Made by a program: the position numbers and the translations under genes. The notes under the pieces are model-generated. The model had not been told where the DNA came from. It ran no database searches and worked only from the letters and a program-made list of their open reading frames with translations. Positions 7,359 to 11,250 of a stretch of DNA of 11,250 nt are shown one piece after another (position 1 is the first letter of the stretch; each line of letters begins with the position of its first letter). The DNA is from DATCMA01 sp036563645 (GTDB taxonomy: Bacteria > Actinomycetota > Actinomycetes > Mycobacteriales > Micromonosporaceae), in contig DATCMA010000045.1 of the NCBI GenBank assembly GCA_036563645.1, positions 1 to 11,250 on the forward strand, read 5' to 3'.

Positions 7359-7600
7359 CCATCGACTGGGGTTCCCTCATCCTCGCCGCGGTCATCTCCG
7401 CCGCCGTCACCGTGGGCGTCGTGTCCCTGGTCGCCTTCACGGTCGTCGGGCTCTCGGCGAGCGTCCACCGGCCGGTCGGCGGCCGGAACGACGGCGCCCC
7501 ACCACCCGTGCGCCCCGCGGTGGGCGCAGCCGTCGCCGCGGTCTGCACGCTGGCCGTCGTGTTGATCGTCGGGTACGGCCTGTTCCTGGTCGTGACGTGA
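7355..7600 (+). CDS. Two-helix membrane microprotein coupled to the phosphate permease
   Basis: An 81-residue protein with two membrane helices, about 8-32 and 55-80, joined by a polar loop rich in Gly, Pro and Arg (about 38-53). It ends almost directly after the second helix. The GTG start at 7355-7357 overlaps the permease stop, and CAGGAGG lies four bases upstream, so translation is tightly coupled to the permease. Codon use is as GC-rich as the permease, which supports a real gene. I do not recognise a named family. The overlap and membrane topology suggest an accessory or stabilising subunit of the phosphate permease; this is an inference from position. A hairpin follows 27 bases after the stop, so this is probably the last gene of the operon. 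Confidence 0.85.
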   Translation: MTIDWGSLILAAVISAAVTVGVVSLVAFTVVGLSASVHRPVGGRNDGAPPPVRPAVGAAVAAVCTLAVVLIVGYGLFLVVT

Positions 7601-7627
7601 AGCTCGTCCGGCTTCTCGTGGACAGGG

Positions 7628-7644
7628 TCACCCCTCCGGGGTGA
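7628..7644 (+). terminator. Hairpin after the phosphate permease operon
   Basis: TCACCCC at 7628-7634 and GGGGTGA at 7638-7644 form a perfect 7-bp stem with a three-base TCC loop. No U-tract follows, as is common for actinobacterial terminators. It lies 27 bases after the stop of the microprotein gene and about 115 bases before the next gene. It could equally be a processing or stability element. Confidence 0.45.
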
Positions 7645-7758
7645 TGCACCAGTTCGAATTGCCGTGCGAAGATTTCCGACCGAACCACTACGACTGATCC
7701 GCGAACGTCGTGGGTGGCGGGCACGCGCGTCCTCGTGGATACCGAAGGAGCACGTAGC

Positions 7759-7896
7759 ATGGGTTCGCTGAAGAACAAGTTGTCGAAGCTCGCGAAATCA
7801 TCGAAGGGGTCCAAATTGCGCGACACCGCGCTGCGCAAGGCCAGGGACCCGAAGGTGCGGGAAAAGATCGCCGAGAAATTCGGGAAGAAAGGCTGA
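7759..7896 (+). CDS. Short lysine-rich basic protein
   Basis: A 45-residue protein beginning MGSLKNKLSKLAKSSKGS and ending IAEKFGKKG. It has 12 Lys and 4 Arg against 4 acidic residues, a net charge near +12. The spacing of Leu, Ala and Lys in residues 4-13 and 33-42 allows two amphipathic helices. No membrane helix and no Cys is present. The ATG at 7759 is chosen over an in-frame ATG at 7714 because AAGGAG lies eight bases upstream. Codons are noticeably less GC-rich than in the neighbours (AAA, TTG, AAT and TCA occur), which may reflect the amino acid make-up or a different origin. The lipid kinase gene starts 11 bases after its stop, so they probably share a transcript. I recognise no family. 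Binding to acidic lipid or nucleic acid is possible, on charge alone. Confidence 0.8.
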   Translation: MGSLKNKLSKLAKSSKGSKLRDTALRKARDPKVREKIAEKFGKKG

Positions 7897-7907
7897 CGGG
7901 AATCGCC

Positions 7908-9257
7908 ATGACCGTTCCCGCGGCTTCCGTGTCCAGCAGGCAACGCGCAGCGGCCGCGGTCGCGCTCCTCACGGCGACGCTGACGGCTGCGCTCGCCGTC
8001 GTGGTAGCGATCACCGACTTCCCGGAGGGCATCGGGGTGCTCGGTTGCGTCGCGATCGCGCTGGGGGCCGCCTGGTTCGGGGTGGTGCGGGGCGGTACGC
8101 GACGCGGCGTGGGGATCGCAGTGGCGGTGCTGGCCCTCGTGGGCGCCGCGGCGCTGCTGCTCCGCAACGGTGGCTGGCTCGCCTTGGTGCTGCTCGTGCT
8201 CGGCATCGCGATCTGGCATGTCGCCGCGCGCGCGGCGTTCCGGACGCACGTTCACCTTCCCGCTGCCGAACGGCCGCAGCGACCGGTGCTGTTCGTCAAC
8301 CCGTGGTCCGGCGGCGGGAAGGCAGCCGCGGTCGGGCTGGCCGACGAGGCCGCCGCTCGGGGGATCAGGACCGTGGAGCTGCACCGCGGCGACGATCTCG
8401 TGCAACTCGTTCGCGACGCCGTCGCCGACGGCGCCGACGGCCTCGCGGCGGCCGGAGGGGACGGCACACAGGCCATCGTGGCCACAGCTGCCTGCGAACA
8501 CGACCTGCCCTTCGCGTGCATTCCCGCCGGCACCCGCAACCATTTCGCGCTCGACCTGGGGGTGGATCGCGAGGACGTCGTCGGGGCCCTCGACGCCTTC
8601 GTCGACGGCGGTGAACGCATCGTCGACCTCGGGGAGGTCAACGGCCGGGTGTTCGTCAACAACGTCTCGCTGGGCCTGTACGCCGAGGCCGTGCAGAGCG
8701 AGGGCTACCGCGACGCGAAGGTCCGCACGTTGCTCGACACCGCACCGACCGTCTTGGGGCCCGGCGGCTCCGAACTGGACCTGCGCTGGACCTCTCCCGA
8801 TGGTGCGGCCCACCCGTCGGCGACCACGATCCTGGTGTCCAACAACCCCTACCGGCTCGGCCGCGCCGTGGGATCGGGTACCCGCCCGCGGATCGACACC
8901 GGGCAGCTCGGCATCGCCGTGGTAGCTGCCCGCGGCGACGACGGCACGGCGGGGCACGGACCGTCCTCGCTGCTGCGGCAGTGGTCGACACGGGCGTTCC
9001 GGATCGACTCGGCACAACCGGTCCCGCTGGGCATCGACGGCGAGGCGGTGGTGCTCGACCCACCGATCCGCTTCCGGATCCGGCCGGGAGCGCTGCACGT
9101 TCGTATCGCCCCGCAGCACCCCGGGGCGTCGCCGTCGGCGATGCAGCCCGATCGGGTCGTGGACGGCTTCACCGCACTGGCAGCGATCGCCGCGGGCCGG
9201 GTGCCGACGCCGCACGCGCTGCACCCCTCGGACCACCGAGCGAACGAGCAGTTGTGA
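7908..9257 (+). CDS. Membrane-anchored diacylglycerol kinase family lipid kinase
   Basis: A 449-residue protein with an N-terminal membrane part (helices at about 14-36, 41-61, 68-86 and 88-107) joined to a diacylglycerol-kinase catalytic domain (PF00781) from about 125. Family motifs are clear: NPWSGGGK (131-138), the ATP-binding AAGGDGTQ (181-188), PAGTRNHFALDLG (206-218), FVNNVSLGLYAE (249-260), SNNPYRLG (311-318) and IDGEA (376-380) near the end. Such enzymes phosphorylate diacylglycerol, sphingoid bases or related lipids using ATP at the cytoplasmic face; the substrate here cannot be named. A charged C-terminal extension (about 405-449) follows the catalytic fold. The ATG at 7908 is preceded only by a weak GGGA, which fits coupling to the basic-protein gene 11 bases upstream. 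Downstream it converges with a - strand gene, the two stops being 16 bases apart. Confidence 0.93.
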   Translation: MTVPAASVSSRQRAAAAVALLTATLTAALAVVVAITDFPEGIGVLGCVAIALGAAWFGVVRGGTRRGVGIAVAVLALVGAAALLLRNGGWLALVLLVLGIAIWHVAARAAFRTHVHLPAAERPQRPVLFVNPWSGGGKAAAVGLADEAAARGIRTVELHRGDDLVQLVRDAVADGADGLAAAGGDGTQAIVATAACEHDLPFACIPAGTRNHFALDLGVDREDVVGALDAFVDGGERIVDLGEVNGRVFVNNVSLGLYAEAVQSEGYRDAKVRTLLDTAPTVLGPGGSELDLRWTSPDGAAHPSATTILVSNNPYRLGRAVGSGTRPRIDTGQLGIAVVAARGDDGTAGHGPSSLLRQWSTRAFRIDSAQPVPLGIDGEAVVLDPPIRFRIRPGALHVRIAPQHPGASPSAMQPDRVVDGFTALAAIAAGRVPTPHALHPSDHRANEQL

Positions 9258-9273
9258 CCGGTCGCTCGCGGAA

Positions 9274-9561
9274 TCACGCCGTGCTCAGGCGTCGCCTGCG
9301 GCCGCCGTACACGCCACCGCCTGCGTAGCTGACGATGTCGGCGAGGATCGCGAGCCCCATCCAGAGGACGTCCAGGCCGCCGACCAGCCCACCCGGCGCC
9401 ACGATCACGTACGTCAGAGTCGTCCAGGGGAGAACCAGGAATCCCAGGAACGGCACGATGAACGCGCCGAAGGCCGCGTCCCAGCGCATCGGCTGGAGCA
9501 ACCACCAGACGACGATCGCGGACCGCGGACCGAACAGCAGCAAGATCAGGAACAGGCACAT
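9274..9561 (-). CDS. Small conserved-looking membrane protein (unknown function)
   Basis: A 95-residue protein with three hydrophobic segments: about 1-23 (MCLFLILLLFGPRSAIVVWW at its start), 30-55 and 58-80. A Gly/Arg-rich tail follows, ending GGVYGGRRRRLSTA. The motif LLxxLFGPRxAIxxWWLxxPxR and the later LPWTTLTYVIVAPGG resemble a set of uncharacterised actinobacterial membrane proteins I remember in outline; I cannot attach a family name. The start at ATG 9561 is strong: GGGGGAGG ends six bases before it. It is a single gene converging on the lipid kinase. Codons are typical of the host. Confidence 0.85.
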   Translation of the reverse strand: MCLFLILLLFGPRSAIVVWWLLQPMRWDAAFGAFIVPFLGFLVLPWTTLTYVIVAPGGLVGGLDVLWMGLAILADIVSYAGGGVYGGRRRRLSTA

Positions 9562-9588
9562 GGCAGTCCTCCCCCGGGCCCCGGCCGG

Positions 9589-9786
9589 CTACGGCGTCAT
9601 GGTGTTGAAGGACGGGTTGCCCCTCTCGAGCACGTCCGGCAGCGACTCCCGGACCTTCCCGTCGCCGCGATGTCGGCGCCCGGACCGGAGGTGTCGCCGC
9701 CGAGGAGCCCGAGCATCCTGCTGGTGGTCACGGTCAGGGTCACGTCCGTGGTGGTGTCGGCCGGTCGCTCGCGGTGGACGCTTCTG
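9589..9786 (-). pseudogene. Possible alkyl-sulfatase/SCP2-like C-terminal relic
   Basis: One frame (about 9770-9660) reads ADTTTDVTLTVTTSRMLGLL. The adjacent frame (about 9663-9589) reads DGKVRESLPDVLERGNPSFN followed by TMTP and a stop at 9589-9591. Joined, this resembles the end of the SCP2-like C-terminal domain of alkyl sulfatases, in which a DVTLTxTR strand leads to a Leu-rich helix and a final DPxFxIVTP. There is no upstream catalytic domain in the window and a frame switch is needed, so it can only be a remnant. The similarity is short and I judged it by eye, so the call is weak. Confidence 0.35.
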
Positions 9787-10061
9787 GATCATCATCACCC
9801 TGCCCGTCCTCGAAACGCGTCCGGTCAGCGCGACCCTCTCGCTCCGGCGCGCGGATCGCGTCGCTCGTCGCGGGTGAATCGCGGGCTGAGGGGCGCCGCC
9901 GCACGGCCCGGCGGGATGTCACCGACCTACGGCCGCGGGCGCCGAACGCCCGCCTCCGCCATCGAGCCCGTCCTGCCCACGCGGTCTCATCCCCGACGGA
10001 TGAGGCGCCTCGCCGCAGTCGTCGAGCAGGGTCGGTGCCCAGCCGAGGACGGAGCGGGCAG
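9787..10061. other. Gene-free stretch upstream of the potassium channel
   Basis: No protein-like frame was found. CTCATCC at 9986-9992 and GGATGAG at 9998-10004 form a 7-bp hairpin with a CCGAC loop, extendable to 9 bp with one G-T pair. It stands 58 bases before the channel start and may be part of its leader. No clear promoter was seen. Confidence 0.45.
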
Positions 10062-10658
10062 GTGACGAGGAAGCACTACGACGAGCTGACCCCAGCCGCC
10101 CGCAAGCGCCTGGCCGTGGCATCCCTGCTGCGGGCAGGCGCATCGGTCACCCTGCTGACGGCCGTGTACTACACCATCCCGCTGGACCGGCCGCTCAATG
10201 CCGCCACCTGGATCGGGTTCGCGCTCGGCCTGGGGGCCTTCGCCGCGGTCATCGCCTGGCAGGTGCGGGTCATCCGCACCTCCGACGTCCCGCGGCTGCG
10301 CGCCATCCAGGCCGTCGCCATCGGCCTCCCGCTGCTCCTGCTGCTGTTCGCCTCGATCTACCTCCGACTATCCCGCGACGTCCCGGACAGCTTCAGCGAG
10401 CCGCTGGGCCGGACCGACGCGCTCTATTTCACGGTCACCGTCTTCGCCACCGTCGGCTTCGGAGACGTCGCACCGCGCAGCGAACTCGCGCGGATACTCA
10501 CAATGATCCAGATGCTGACCGGCCTCGTGGTCGTCGGGCTCGTCGCGAAGATCCTGTTGACCGCCGTGCAGACGGCGGTCCGCCGGCGAGAGAGCGAAAG
10601 CGCGGCGACGGCGGTGCCGCCGGACGGTCGGGATCCGGAAACGCGCGACCAGGGGTGA
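10062..10658 (+). CDS. Potassium channel family protein (Ion_trans_2)
   Basis: A 198-residue membrane protein with a K+ channel pore of the Ion_trans_2 type. Two or three helices lie at about 20-38, 47-69 and 81-101. A pore helix and selectivity filter follow (TDALYFTVTVFATVGFGD, 118-135), then the inner helix at about 143-166 (TMIQMLTGLVVVGLVAKILL). TVGFGD at 130-135 is a proper K+ filter. The charged tail after 170 has no RCK (TrkA-N) domain, so gating by nucleotide is unlikely. The GTG start at 10062 is chosen because GGAG lies seven bases upstream and it begins VTRKHYDELTPAAR, a plausible cytoplasmic start. An upstream in-frame GTG at 10035 would add nine residues. It is a single gene, with no partner on the same strand nearby. 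Confidence 0.93.
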   Translation: MTRKHYDELTPAARKRLAVASLLRAGASVTLLTAVYYTIPLDRPLNAATWIGFALGLGAFAAVIAWQVRVIRTSDVPRLRAIQAVAIGLPLLLLLFASIYLRLSRDVPDSFSEPLGRTDALYFTVTVFATVGFGDVAPRSELARILTMIQMLTGLVVVGLVAKILLTAVQTAVRRRESESAATAVPPDGRDPETRDQG

Positions 10659-10668
10659 TGGCTCACCC
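10653..10668 (+). terminator. Hairpin over the stop of the potassium channel gene
   Basis: GGGTGA (10653-10658, including the stop codon) pairs with TCACCC (10663-10668) around a TGGC loop. A second imperfect repeat follows, CCGCCGCGG at 10667-10675 with CCGCTGCGG at 10685-10693, with one mismatch. No U-tract is present. It is a possible terminator only. Confidence 0.3.
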
Positions 10669-10693
10669 GCCGCGGCTGTACTGCCCGCTGCGG

Positions 10694-11032
10694 ATGAGAC
10701 GACTTCCATTCATGCATCCGGTACGCAACTTCCGCAACTGTATCCATCCGGCGCAGTCAGGCTGCCTCAGAACAGGCGGAGGCGTGTGGTTAGTGCGCAA
10801 CAACGCCCTCGGACACTCAGACGTCGCACACCTGCGGCGAACTGCGCACCAGTGTCAGAACGCGCCTGAACACGCGGCCGTAGCGGCCGTGCTCGCGTGG
10901 CGGGTGGCCGGCGTGACCGGCGCCGCCATCGTGCCTCTGCTTCCCACAGGCCGGACGTCCAGCGGCGAGGCGGCACATCCAACGCGGGTGGCCCCTGCTT
11001 CTCGACGCGGGTTGCCGCTACCCCAGCCACCA
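10694..11032. other. Stretch without a confident gene
   Basis: Apart from the nested repeats at 10715-10751, nothing firm is visible. The + strand frame that reaches the AbrB-like segment is open throughout but has mixed codon use. One piece, HAAVAAVLAWRVAGVTGAAI (10870-10929), looks hydrophobic and coding-like. CGGCCG at 10875-10880 and 10884-10889 can pair around TAG. Confidence 0.4.
10715..10751. repeat. Nested direct repeats
   Basis: CATCCGG occurs at 10715-10721 and 10745-10751, and between them CGCAACT occurs at 10724-10730 and 10733-10739. The inner copies are 9 bases apart and the outer copies 30. The surrounding 100 bases are less GC-rich than the genes. The layout could be an operator for a protein binding side by side; this is inference. 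Confidence 0.4.
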
Positions 11033-11171
11033 CGTGCACGCACCGCGACCACCGCCTACGGGATGTCCGCGCTCGATCGTGGCGGGCGGATCGCCGATCG
11101 CGCGGTGCGCGCCGCACTGGGCTGGGCCCCCGGCACCACGCTGCACGATCACCTCACCCGCCACCACCTCA
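11033..11171 (+). pseudogene. AbrB/MazE-like regulator fragment
   Basis: Frame +2 reads TATTAYGMSALDRGGRIADR followed by AVRAALGWAPGTTL. Actinobacterial AbrB/MazE-like proteins carry a YGxSxLDxRGRIADRxVxxALGWxPGTRLD segment, and the similarity is good over about 35 residues. After GTTL the sequence becomes HDHLTRHHL and the expected second DNA-binding strand set (such as VTRQGHLRLP) does not follow, so this looks truncated or frameshifted. Codons in this short piece are as GC-rich as in real genes, while codons just upstream are not. The frame stays open from ATG 10694 to the window end without a stop. No ribosome binding site was found, so the true start is unknown. The call is tentative. 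Confidence 0.35.
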
Positions 11172-11250
11172 CGCCTGAGCCGAGCCACCGAGAGCTAGAC
11201 GGTTGTGAAGGACCACCGCTTCCTCTGACTGCCCGCCGCGGCTCGCCACC

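Noticed and set aside
10784..10860. ALGHSDVAHLRRTAHQ resembling the LGH...Y end of tyrosine recombinases
   Set aside because: The catalytic HxxR box and the final Tyr are missing and the codon use is not coding-like. The match is too short.
10875..10889. CGGCCG-TAG-CGGCCG inverted repeat
   Set aside because: Each arm is itself a palindrome and such 6-mers are common at this GC content. There is no supporting context.
1..11250. CRISPR arrays, tRNA or rRNA genes, insertion sequences, toxin-antitoxin or defence gene sets
   Set aside because: No regular spaced repeats, no cloverleaf-forming segment with a CCA-type end, no transposase motifs and no recognised defence domains were seen on either strand.

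Overview
The window is very GC-rich and its intact genes have strongly G/C-ended codons. The gene families present (DUF3040, DUF6325 with SHOCT, GAP/Sap family, trehalase-type GH15, Pit phosphate permease, actinobacterial lipid kinase) point to an actinobacterium. A Pseudonocardiaceae-like host is my guess; no marker gene proves it. There is no rRNA, tRNA, CRISPR array or recognisable insertion sequence.

Left part (1-3192, all on the - strand): a partial, frameshifted Nudix hydrolase at the edge; an intact GAP/Sap-family membrane protein; a broken DUF6325-like gene whose C-terminal SHOCT domain can be read only across a frameshift; then a DUF3040 membrane protein followed by an AI-2E family transporter. 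Centre (3346-5172, -): a complete GH15 glucoamylase/trehalase-type enzyme. From 5173 to 6209 no intact gene is visible. This stretch holds a decayed glucose-6-phosphate dehydrogenase segment on the + strand and a frameshifted small membrane ORF.

Right part: a Pit phosphate permease overlaps by GTGA a two-helix membrane microprotein, and a hairpin follows. Then comes a 45-residue, strongly basic peptide 11 bases ahead of a membrane-anchored diacylglycerol-kinase-type lipid kinase. A small conserved-looking membrane protein converges on the kinase from the - strand. After a gap with a possible alkyl-sulfatase/SCP2 C-terminal relic lies a two-pore-loop-type potassium channel gene (TVGFGD filter). 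The last 590 bases hold nested direct repeats and an open frame running off the window, which includes an AbrB/MazE-like segment.

Functional picture: the intact genes are mostly membrane and envelope housekeeping (phosphate uptake, K+ flux, lipid phosphorylation, transporter, trehalose or maltooligosaccharide breakdown). The main structural theme is a contrast. About 7 kb of genes are frameshift-free, while short relics between them carry several single-base frame breaks, which suggests true gene decay rather than uniform sequencing error. I saw no convincing new defence or biosynthetic system. The best leads are the two microprotein pairings: permease plus two-helix protein, and basic peptide plus lipid kinase.
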